Positions 1 to 6,917 of a DNA stretch of 34,977 nucleotides are shown one piece after another. The DNA is from Lachnospiraceae bacterium. Lineage in GTDB: Bacteria > Bacillota > Clostridia > Lachnospirales > Lachnospiraceae. The DNA lies in contig CAAEWE010000049.1 of assembly GCA_900759665.1 (NCBI GenBank), positions 1 through 34,977 on the forward strand, written 5' to 3'. Below the pieces are notes generated by a model, which was not told where the DNA came from, made no database searches, and saw only the letters and a program-made list of their open reading frames with translations. Position numbers and translations under genes: made by a program. The stretch's first letter is position 1. Every line of letters begins with the position of its first letter.

Positions 1-105
1 CCGGGTGCATTCTTCTTAGGAGCCAAAAATCATATTGAAAACCGTGCCACATCAGAAACAGTCTGGCAAAATTTATTTTCTGGTGTGCGAAGTTTAAGTG
101 TATAA
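1..105 (+). CDS. 3' end of an unidentified plus-strand reading frame (partial)
   Basis: Frame 1 is open from the window edge to a TAA at 103-105 and gives 34 residues, ending in SGVRSLSV. I do not recognise the protein. The frame is short enough to be open by chance. It would converge on the SpoIIQ-like gene, whose stop lies only a few bases away, and no terminator separates the two. Confidence 0.3.
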   Translation, partial: PGAFFLGAKNHIENRATSETVWQNLFSGVRSLSV

Positions 106-108
106 ATA

Positions 109-915
109 TTAATTTAACAGCAACAGCGGATCCACCGCTTTTCCATTTTCTTTCACCTGAAAGAACAGGTTGCTTCCCTCTTCGCTGAAATATTTTGTTG
201 GAGCTGCAACAGTTCCCAAAAGCTGACCCTCCTTGACTTCATCCCCTTTTTTGACTTTAAGGTTTGTCAACTGGCCGTAGGTGACTTTATAATTACTTCC
301 GATATCTGTAGTAATCATTGTTCCGGTGATATCATCCTTGCTGATCTGGGTCACGGTTCCTGCCGCCGAAGCGATTACTTTAGTTCCCTCATCGGCAGAA
401 ATCTCGATCGCCGGATTGCTCTTATACTGCGCGAGGGTTTTGAAATAAATATTATTGCTCTGGCTGAATTTCATCAGGACATCCCCTTTAACCGGCCATG
501 TCAATCCCTTTTCCTCATTGAAGCTTCTATGGTTTGCCGACATCATGGTTGCCTTTGACGTGTTTTTTGTGTCCTTTTTCTTTGCCTGATTTGCCTTAAC
601 CTCGACATTTTTCTTTGCTGCCTTTTCCTTCTTTTTGGCGAGATCATCCGCATTCATCGTAGTGCTTGCCTGCTCGCTGTCCGCTTTGCCAATTCCCTGG
701 GCATCTGCTTTCCAGTTTTTATCAATAGCTGACTCTCCGGCTATGGTTGCAGCAGGTTTTTCCGCCACCTTATGTCCTGTGTTATCTGTTTTCTTCGTCT
801 GAAAATACGCTGTCCCCAGTACTGCCGCACATGCCAGCACCGCACATGCTGCCACATAAAAGCTTCTTTTTGACTGTGTGTTCAGTTCCTTAAAATCATT
901 GCGTTTATTCTTCAT
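109..915 (-). CDS. SpoIIQ-like LytM/M23-domain protein, probably catalytically inactive
   Basis: This 268-residue protein has a short basic N-terminus, one membrane segment at about residues 19-40 (SFYVAACAVLACAAVLGTAY), a Lys/Ala-rich spacer to about 135, and a C-terminal LytM (peptidase M23) fold from about 138 to 265. That is the layout of SpoIIQ, the forespore membrane protein that reaches across the septum to SpoIIIAH during engulfment. Active M23 enzymes have Hx(3)D and HxH zinc ligands. Here the first site reads PAIEISA and the last reads SNLFFQV, so the metal site appears lost, as in the B. subtilis SpoIIQ. A GGAGGG site lies just before the ATG. A non-sporulation envelope LytM protein is the alternative. 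Confidence 0.7.
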   Translation of the reverse strand: MKNKRNDFKELNTQSKRSFYVAACAVLACAAVLGTAYFQTKKTDNTGHKVAEKPAATIAGESAIDKNWKADAQGIGKADSEQASTTMNADDLAKKKEKAAKKNVEVKANQAKKKDTKNTSKATMMSANHRSFNEEKGLTWPVKGDVLMKFSQSNNIYFKTLAQYKSNPAIEISADEGTKVIASAAGTVTQISKDDITGTMITTDIGSNYKVTYGQLTNLKVKKGDEVKEGQLLGTVAAPTKYFSEEGSNLFFQVKENGKAVDPLLLLN

Positions 916-1004
916 CCTGTCCCTCCATTCTGAGACGCTGCCGCCTCTTTTCTTTTATACCAATAGCCGTTTCATTGACATATTTTGTCACGGAAACCGC
1001 CTAT

Positions 1005-1047
1005 TCAGAAAAGAAAGAAAAGCACCTCAAATCTATCGAGATGCTTT
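1005..1047 (-). terminator. Intrinsic terminator of the sppA/RDD operon
   Basis: The arms at 1019-1028 and 1038-1047 form a 10-bp stem with one mismatch and a 9-nt loop. On the minus strand the stem is followed by a T-rich tract (CTTTTCTTTCTTTTC). It lies about 65 bp past the stop of the RDD gene. Confidence 0.7.
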
Positions 1048-1110
1048 CCGATATCTTCTGTCTTTATTTTTGACAGGCATTTTCGAATTTATTCAATGAC
1101 TTTAAAAAAT

Positions 1111-1752
1111 CTAATCGACATTTGCGTGATCCTCTGTCTCCTGCGGAGAACTCTGTACCGGAGCTGTAGCAGATGTCATCTCCTGCGAGGATACCTGTTC
1201 CCCACTCTGTGGTTTCATACCTCCCTGCGGCGGTACAGTATATCCCGGCTGCGGCACCATATTCCGATAATTCATCTGTGTATGCACATACACCTTCTTT
1301 TCATGATAATAGATCACGCTGGTATCCGCCAGCAGATCATGGATCCCGCGGTGTTCTTTCTGTGCCAGGATCAGCAGATATCCCAGGTTCATGATCACTC
1401 CGGACAAAAACCTGCCGATGCTCTCCCGGTAAAGTACCTCAAAGAACGTCATTTTCCGGTCTTCCGTGCTGACCACCCGAAGCTGAAAAAGCTTTTTGCC
1501 AAGGGTTGCCCCTGTATAATACGTCAGCAATGTAAAGTACAGTACCATCAACAGATAGCAGACGATATCTACCATGGAATACTGAAAAATGAAATCCCGC
1601 ACCAATACGTTATCCGGACTGTTTAACGATAATATCCACATCGGGATCCGAATCACCAGCAATGCGGCATTGACGATGATCATATCTACCAGGAATGCCG
1701 TCAGACGTACGAAAAATCCGGCATATACCTGATCCTTCGTATTAGTCTGCAT
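1111..1752 (-). CDS. RDD family membrane protein
   Basis: This 213-residue protein has the RDD layout. An Arg in FFVRLTAFLVD opens the first membrane segment (about 14-38), a second segment lies near 58-80 (VDIVCYLLMVLYFTLLTYY), then comes the conserved GATLGKKLFQLRVV, and a third segment is near 112-130. The C-terminal 55 residues are hydrophilic and rich in Pro, Gln and Ser. The function of RDD proteins is mostly unknown; some are proposed ion antiporters. The start overlaps the end of sppA by 11 bp, with an AAGGAG site 12 nt upstream inside sppA, so the two are probably translationally coupled. Confidence 0.85.
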   Translation of the reverse strand: MQTNTKDQVYAGFFVRLTAFLVDMIIVNAALLVIRIPMWILSLNSPDNVLVRDFIFQYSMVDIVCYLLMVLYFTLLTYYTGATLGKKLFQLRVVSTEDRKMTFFEVLYRESIGRFLSGVIMNLGYLLILAQKEHRGIHDLLADTSVIYYHEKKVYVHTQMNYRNMVPQPGYTVPPQGGMKPQSGEQVSSQEMTSATAPVQSSPQETEDHANVD

Positions 1753-2779
1753 AATACATCAGCACTCCTTTTCCTTTATTTTCAATAATATCTACTGCTA
1801 GCTCACTGTCAGATTTTGGCATAATCTTCTGCACAGATCCCATCAGATTAGACAGAAAATCAGAACCGGAACTTTTTGCCGTATCATATACGACATCATC
1901 TGACAGCTTATTTTCTTTCTGGATCAATGCCTTCAGCTCATCCTCGGTACCGATCTCATCCACCAGCTTCTTCTCCTTTGCCTGCTTTGCAGAATAGATT
2001 CTACCGTCGGCAATCTTCTTGACCGTAGCAATGTCGATACCTCTGCCCTCGCTGACAATCCCGGCAAACTGGTCATATGCCTCATCCACCAGACTCTGCA
2101 GAATGTCATACTGCTCATCGGTCAGATCAAGACCGCCGGAACCCATAGACTTATTTTTACCACTGGTAATATCAATCTCCTTGATTCCAAGCTTGTCATA
2201 AAGCTTTTTGTAATTGGTCAGAGATACAATAACACCGATGGAACCGGTCCATGTATTACGATTCGTATAAATCTTGTCAGCCGCCATAGAAATATAATAT
2301 GCCCCGGAGCATGCCTGTGAACCAAAGTATGCATATACCGGTCGTTTTGTCTTCTCTTTATATTCCATCAGTTTCAGATACAGCTCATCACTCTCATACA
2401 CGGTTCCTCCCGGACTGTTGACATACAGAAGGATCGCCTTATTGTTTTTTGACTTCTCCAGCTCATCAACATATTTCATGTAGAGATTATGATTGTACTG
2501 ACCATCATCGGAGCCTGTTAGACTGATGCTATTGGATGAGTTTGCCTGAATTGTCCCCACAATATTCAGCACTCCCACGAAATCCTCCTCCGGTAATGTA
2601 ACCTTCTCCTCGGAAGATCCCCAGATGCTGCTTAACATTTCTGATGTACTTGTTTTTGACTTTGTATCCGCTTTTTCTGTAAGTTTTGATTGTACGACAT
2701 TTGAAAAAATGCCCGTTGCACATACGGCGATAAACACTACGCCTGCCACAACAATTCCAATCCATTGTTTCTTTTTCAT
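1742..2779 (-). CDS. sppA: Signal peptide peptidase SppA (S49 family)
   Basis: This 345-residue protein carries one N-terminal membrane anchor (about residues 6-27) and a ClpP-like S49 serine protease domain from about 66 to 300. The S49 signatures are present: the NSPGG loop at 121-125, the nucleophile Ser158 in SQACSGAYYIS, and the general base Lys210 in SGKNKSMG. The 52-residue spacing matches the short Gram-positive SppA. It should degrade signal peptides and other peptides at the outer face of the membrane. A GGGAGG site lies 5 nt before the ATG. It follows the phosphoribosyltransferase gene by 12 bp and overlaps the RDD gene, so the three probably form an operon. Confidence 0.93.
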   Translation of the reverse strand: MKKKQWIGIVVAGVVFIAVCATGIFSNVVQSKLTEKADTKSKTSTSEMLSSIWGSSEEKVTLPEEDFVGVLNIVGTIQANSSNSISLTGSDDGQYNHNLYMKYVDELEKSKNNKAILLYVNSPGGTVYESDELYLKLMEYKEKTKRPVYAYFGSQACSGAYYISMAADKIYTNRNTWTGSIGVIVSLTNYKKLYDKLGIKEIDITSGKNKSMGSGGLDLTDEQYDILQSLVDEAYDQFAGIVSEGRGIDIATVKKIADGRIYSAKQAKEKKLVDEIGTEDELKALIQKENKLSDDVVYDTAKSSGSDFLSNLMGSVQKIMPKSDSELAVDIIENKGKGVLMYYAD

Positions 2780-2791
2780 GATGCCTCCCTG

Positions 2792-3436
2792 TTAAATCTT
2801 AGAATATCCAAAGCTGTTTACAATGGCATCCAGCTTCTGCTTCCCATCACAGAACGGACATGCACCCGGTCTGTATGTCGCATAATCCGGAATGTCACTG
2901 GTGGTAAAGATGGAGTCTACATCAACGCCGCCTACATTATCAACGGCAGAGAAAAGTGCGGACACCCCCTCTACAATACCTCCATAGTAACTAATACCAT
3001 CAATGCTCTGCTGGATGGTCTTGCCTGTCGTTGCACTGGCAATAAGTACTACAACATGCTTATGCAGTACCATTGGCTCCACATTCTCACGGAAGATGAT
3101 CTGTCCACTGGAATTGATCTCCGGTGTAATGACATTCACACACTCATGGGAGTTCAGAGACATAATGCCGGCTGCTGTAAGCTCTTCTGCCAGATAAGCA
3201 CCGATCACTTCACATCCGTCCATACATACGATTGCATCTACCGCTGTAGTATGACGGTATTTTTTCACCATTTCCTTAGCTACAAGCTGTGCCTCCGTGT
3301 GACGGTACTTGATCGGTGTCATATCCAGATAGTAATTGATATGGGAATGATTTGTTGCGAAATGTCCCGGAATCGCCTTTAATTCGATCTTGCGATTGCA
3401 CCTAGCCGGAATTTTAATAATGTTGTCCATACTCAT
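2792..3436 (-). CDS. Phosphoribosyltransferase-like protein (orotate PRTase fold)
   Basis: This 214-residue protein resembles type I phosphoribosyltransferases of the PyrE group. It has a central VDAIVCMDGCEVIGAYLAEEL strand-helix unit and a PRPP-loop-like VVVLIASATTGKT. The usual acidic pair before TTG (as in VDDVITTG) is replaced by Ala-Ser, so PRPP binding may be altered. The C-terminus carries a CPFC pair near residue 192. The start at MSMDN is chosen because GGAGGGG lies 5 nt upstream; an earlier ATG 21 codons upstream has no such site. It is the first gene of an apparent operon with sppA and the RDD gene. Its substrate is unknown. Confidence 0.65.
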   Translation of the reverse strand: MSMDNIIKIPARCNRKIELKAIPGHFATNHSHINYYLDMTPIKYRHTEAQLVAKEMVKKYRHTTAVDAIVCMDGCEVIGAYLAEELTAAGIMSLNSHECVNVITPEINSSGQIIFRENVEPMVLHKHVVVLIASATTGKTIQQSIDGISYYGGIVEGVSALFSAVDNVGGVDVDSIFTTSDIPDYATYRPGACPFCDGKQKLDAIVNSFGYSKI

Positions 3437-3550
3437 AATAACCCCTCCATTCTCCCTTCTGTTCTGTGATCCAGAACATCCGGGAACTAATTGATGCATC
3501 CATACCGACGAAATGTATCATCTGTTGTCCGCATCGTTTTCTGTTTACAA

Positions 3551-3577
3551 CTGCCCTATGCAAATTGCATAGGGCAG
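3551..3577. repeat. Perfect 13-bp inverted repeat between glgP and the PRTase gene
   Basis: CTGCCCTATGCAA and its exact complement are separated by one base, so RNA would fold as about a 10-bp stem with a 7-nt loop. It lies 36 bp past the glgP stop and 114 bp before the PRTase start. On the minus strand it is followed by TTGTAAACAG, which is a poor T-tract. It is therefore either a weak terminator, an mRNA 3'-end stabiliser, or a protein-binding palindrome. Confidence 0.5.
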
Positions 3578-3613
3578 TGAATATGTTGCTCCGTCTCCGA
3601 AGCAATTATTTTA

Positions 3614-6079
3614 TTACTCGTCATCCTCAGGAACCTCTACGGTTACCTTCTCAAGATGCCAGATTTCATGAGCATACTCCTCGATGGTACGGTCAGATGT
3701 AAACTTACCACTCTTAGATACATTGAGAAGTGCCGATCTTGCCCAGCCCTCTTCATCACGGTATGCAGCTTCAACTCTCTTCTGTGCATCTGCATAGGAA
3801 CGGAAATCCTTCAGGATAAAATACATATCCGGACGTCCACCGTTACCATCTAACAGTGAATTGTAAATGTCACGGAACTCGTCAAGGTTTCCGGAAGCAT
3901 ATGTGCCATCCACAAGCTGTGTCATCACCGCACGAATGTCAGAATCGATATTGTAAATATCTCTTGGGTTATACTGACCATTCTGCTCATATGCGATAAC
4001 CTCGTCAGAAGAAAGACCAAAGATAAATGCATTCTCCTCGCCAACCTCATCAACGATCTCAACATTTGCACCGTCCATGGTTCCCAGTGTCAGGGCACCG
4101 TTCAGCATAAACTTCATATTACCGGTACCGGAAGCCTCCTTGCTGGCAGTTGAGATCTGCTCAGATACATCGGCTGCTGCAAAGATGATCTCTGCATTGG
4201 ATACGCGGTAGTTCTCGATAAATACAACTTTAATCTTGTCATGGATATCCTTATCGTTGTTGATCACATCACCAACGCTGTTGATCAGCTTGATAATGGA
4301 TTTTGCTCTGTGATATCCGGCGGATGCCTTGGCACCAAAAATGAAGGTGCGAGGATAGAAATCCATCTCCGGATTCTTCTTCAGCTCATTGTACAGATAC
4401 ATAATATGAAGAATATTCAAAAGCTGACGCTTGTATTCGTGAAGTCTCTTTACCTGCACATCAAAGATGGAACGAGGATTTACCTCGACGCCATTGTGTT
4501 CTTTGATGTACTTTGCCAGACGAACCTTATTCTGATACTTGATGTTCATGAACTCCTTGCGGCTCAGCTCATCATCTGCATAAATACCCAGCTCATTGAT
4601 ATGTGCCAGGTTAGTGATCCAGTCATCCCCGATCTTCTTTGTTACCCAGTCTGCAAGCAGTGGATTTCCATGAAGAAGGAAACGTCTCTGGGTAATACCG
4701 TTTGTCTTATTATTGAACTTCTCAGGCATCATCTGGTAGAAGTCCTTAAGCTCCTGATTCTTCAGAATCTCTGTATGAAGCTTGGCAACACCGTTTACAG
4801 AGAAGCTTGCTGCGATTGCAAGATGTGCCATCTTAACCTGTCCGTCATAAATGATCGCCATCTTCTCAACCTTGCTGTTGTCTCCCGGATAAGCAGCCTG
4901 GATCTGAAGGATGAAACGGCGGTTGATCTCTTCTGTGATCTGATAGATACGAGGAAGCAGTCTTGAGAACAGCTCCAGTGGCCATTTCTCCAGTGCCTCG
5001 GACATGATTGTATGGTTGGTATATGCACAAGTCTTGTTTGTAATGCTCCATGCCTCATCCCACTCAAGACCATAATCGTCAACCAGGATACGCATCAACT
5101 CGGATACAGTTACGGTTGGATGTGTATCATTTAACTGGAAGCAGACCTTTTCGTATATCTTACGAATATCATCATGCTTCTCCATGTATTTGGCAACGGC
5201 TCTCTGAACGCTGGCAGATACAAAGAAATACTGCTGTTTCAGACGAAGCTCCTTACCGGCCATATGATTATCGTTTGGATAAAGCACCTCACAGATGGTA
5301 CGTGCAAGGTTCTGCTGCTCTACTGCCTTCTGATAATCACCCTTATCAAAGGAATCCAGATTGAAAGTATCAATCGCCTCTGCATCCCAGATACGCAGTG
5401 TATTTACTACGTTATTGTTATAACCCACAACCGGGAGATCGTAAGGAACAGCAAGTACGGACTGATAATTCTCCTGTACAAACTTGTCTCTGCCAAACTC
5501 GTCCTTACGCATTGCTACGTAACCACCGAACTTAACCTCTACAGCGTACTCCGGACGCTTGATCTCAAATGGGTTGCCGTTCTTTAACCAGTCATCCGGC
5601 TTCTCGATCTGATAACCATTCTCGATGACCTGCTTGAACATACCATATTTATAACGGATACCACATCCATATGCAGGATATCCCAATGTAGACAATGAAT
5701 CCAGGAAACATGCAGCCAGACGTCCAAGACCACCGTTACCAAGTGCTGCATCCGGCTCCTGATCCTCGATCACGTCCAGATTCATTCCCAGCTCTTCTAC
5801 AGCATCCTTGATTGCCTTATTGCCCTTTAAATTGATGATGATGTTTCCTAAGGCACGTCCTGTCAAAAACTCCATTGACAGATAGTACACTGTCTTTACA
5901 TCCTGCTCCTCATATGTCTTATGAGTTGCCATCCACTGATCGACTACAATATCCTTTACTGCGTAGGAAACAGCCTGAAACTTCTCCTGATCACTGGCTT
6001 CTTTGATGGATTTACGGAACAAGACTTTTGCATAATTCTCAATGTCTTTTTTGAATTCTTCCTTGTTAATTTCGTTCAT
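3614..6079 (-). CDS. glgP: Glycogen/alpha-glucan phosphorylase
   Basis: This 821-residue GT35 phosphorylase cleaves terminal alpha-1,4-glucosyl units of glycogen or maltodextrin with phosphate to give glucose-1-phosphate. The family hallmarks are all visible: GNGGLGRLAACFLDS (114-128), RYKYGMFKQ (142-150), QLNDTHP (315-321), VKRLHEYKRQLLN (543-555), and the pyridoxal-phosphate site EASGTGNMKFMLNGA with Lys656 as the Schiff-base residue. The length fits bacterial GlgP. It is transcribed alone from its own promoter. It could equally be named maltodextrin phosphorylase; sequence alone does not settle substrate preference. Confidence 0.96.
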   Translation of the reverse strand: MNEINKEEFKKDIENYAKVLFRKSIKEASDQEKFQAVSYAVKDIVVDQWMATHKTYEEQDVKTVYYLSMEFLTGRALGNIIINLKGNKAIKDAVEELGMNLDVIEDQEPDAALGNGGLGRLAACFLDSLSTLGYPAYGCGIRYKYGMFKQVIENGYQIEKPDDWLKNGNPFEIKRPEYAVEVKFGGYVAMRKDEFGRDKFVQENYQSVLAVPYDLPVVGYNNNVVNTLRIWDAEAIDTFNLDSFDKGDYQKAVEQQNLARTICEVLYPNDNHMAGKELRLKQQYFFVSASVQRAVAKYMEKHDDIRKIYEKVCFQLNDTHPTVTVSELMRILVDDYGLEWDEAWSITNKTCAYTNHTIMSEALEKWPLELFSRLLPRIYQITEEINRRFILQIQAAYPGDNSKVEKMAIIYDGQVKMAHLAIAASFSVNGVAKLHTEILKNQELKDFYQMMPEKFNNKTNGITQRRFLLHGNPLLADWVTKKIGDDWITNLAHINELGIYADDELSRKEFMNIKYQNKVRLAKYIKEHNGVEVNPRSIFDVQVKRLHEYKRQLLNILHIMYLYNELKKNPEMDFYPRTFIFGAKASAGYHRAKSIIKLINSVGDVINNDKDIHDKIKVVFIENYRVSNAEIIFAAADVSEQISTASKEASGTGNMKFMLNGALTLGTMDGANVEIVDEVGEENAFIFGLSSDEVIAYEQNGQYNPRDIYNIDSDIRAVMTQLVDGTYASGNLDEFRDIYNSLLDGNGGRPDMYFILKDFRSYADAQKRVEAAYRDEEGWARSALLNVSKSGKFTSDRTIEEYAHEIWHLEKVTVEVPEDDE

Positions 6080-6136
6080 TCGTAGTATCCTCCCTGAAAT
6101 TATCGACTTCTAGATTCTATTCACAGTCACTCTACC

Positions 6137-6165
6137 ATCATATACTATAAAAGTCAAAAAATCAA
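6137..6165 (-). promoter_or_regulatory. Promoter of glgP
   Basis: On the minus strand TTGATT (6160-6165), a 17-bp spacer and TATGAT (6137-6142) form a good housekeeping-sigma promoter. The leader to the glgP ATG would be about 50 nt. Confidence 0.65.
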
Positions 6166-6326
6166 CGAATCCACCCTAATTTATTGATAAAATTGGTGTT
6201 ATTTTACATGGATTTCCTGTGTTTTTTGCATATGTTAATTGTTTTTCGAATAAATTATATCAATATTACTTCGTCATTCATTCCGTTCTTATGCATTCAC
6301 GGAATTCGTATGACAAAGGAGATTTT

Positions 6327-6821
6327 ATGCCATCATTAAGCCGTTTTTACAAAAAGCCAGACCAGTCTCTCCCGCTCCCCCTTCCCCTTCCCTGCTGTCT
6401 CTCCCGACACCCCCGGTTTTCACCACTGTTCTTTCTGCTTTTATTATTCCTGCTTCTCCCCCTGCTGACCGGCTGTGAGAAAAACAAACTTCCGGAAAAG
6501 ACCAAAGATCTGGACTTTACTGTTGTTGCAGGAACAGATATTCCGCCAGAATTGCAGGAGCTTATTGACGACAGATGTAACGACGCCTTTGAGCTTACAT
6601 ATTCCGACGGAAGCTGCCTTTATATCGTAAAAGGATATGGCACCCAGCAGACAGACGGCTATAATATTGCCGTTACAGATTTCTACGAATCAAAGGATGG
6701 TCTTGTTTTCGCCACGGAGCTGACCGGTCCCAAAAAGAGCGAAGACACCAGCCAGACCGAAACTTATCCATACATTGTGATCAAAACAGAATTAATAGAT
6801 GCTTCCGTGATCTTTTCATAA
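6327..6821 (+). CDS. Lipoprotein with PrcB-like C-terminal domain
   Basis: This 164-residue secreted lipoprotein has the lipobox LLTGC at about residues 44-48, after a Leu/Phe-rich hydrophobic core. Its n-region is unusually long (about 30 residues) and includes LPLPLPLPCC. The mature part (VVAGTDIPPELQELI, then KGYGTQQTDGYNIAVTDFYE, and FATELTGP) resembles the PrcB C-terminal domain found in small secreted proteins of anaerobes. The role is unknown. The start is the ATG at 6327 because AAAGGAG lies 7 nt upstream; an in-frame ATG at 6219 lacks a site. It is followed after 96 bp by the GH31 gene, which has its own promoter. Confidence 0.7.
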   Translation: MPSLSRFYKKPDQSLPLPLPLPCCLSRHPRFSPLFFLLLLFLLLPLLTGCEKNKLPEKTKDLDFTVVAGTDIPPELQELIDDRCNDAFELTYSDGSCLYIVKGYGTQQTDGYNIAVTDFYESKDGLVFATELTGPKKSEDTSQTETYPYIVIKTELIDASVIFS

Positions 6822-6851
6822 AATATTCATATATTTCTAATGATTACAGCA

Positions 6852-6880
6852 TTGCATCCATCAAATTCATTTTGTAAAAT
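6852..6880 (+). promoter_or_regulatory. Promoter of the GH31 gene
   Basis: TTGCAT (6852-6857), a 17-bp spacer and TAAAAT (6875-6880) lie 37 bp before the GH31 start. An AAGGAG ribosome site is at 6901-6906. Confidence 0.55.
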
Positions 6881-6917
6881 AACGGATAGAAATAAATACA
6901 AAGGAGCTTGATATATA

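Noticed and set aside
975..989. TGACA-TATTT-TGTCA inverted repeat upstream of the SpoIIQ-like gene
   Set aside because: Arms are only 5 bp and could be chance; no sigma-F or sigma-G promoter could be aligned convincingly.
985..1626. 213-codon plus-strand frame over the RDD gene
   Set aside because: It runs across a terminator and opposite an RDD gene with conserved motifs; composition is not protein-like.
4241..4966. 241-codon plus-strand frame opposite glgP
   Set aside because: Antisense of highly conserved phosphorylase sequence; no start signal.
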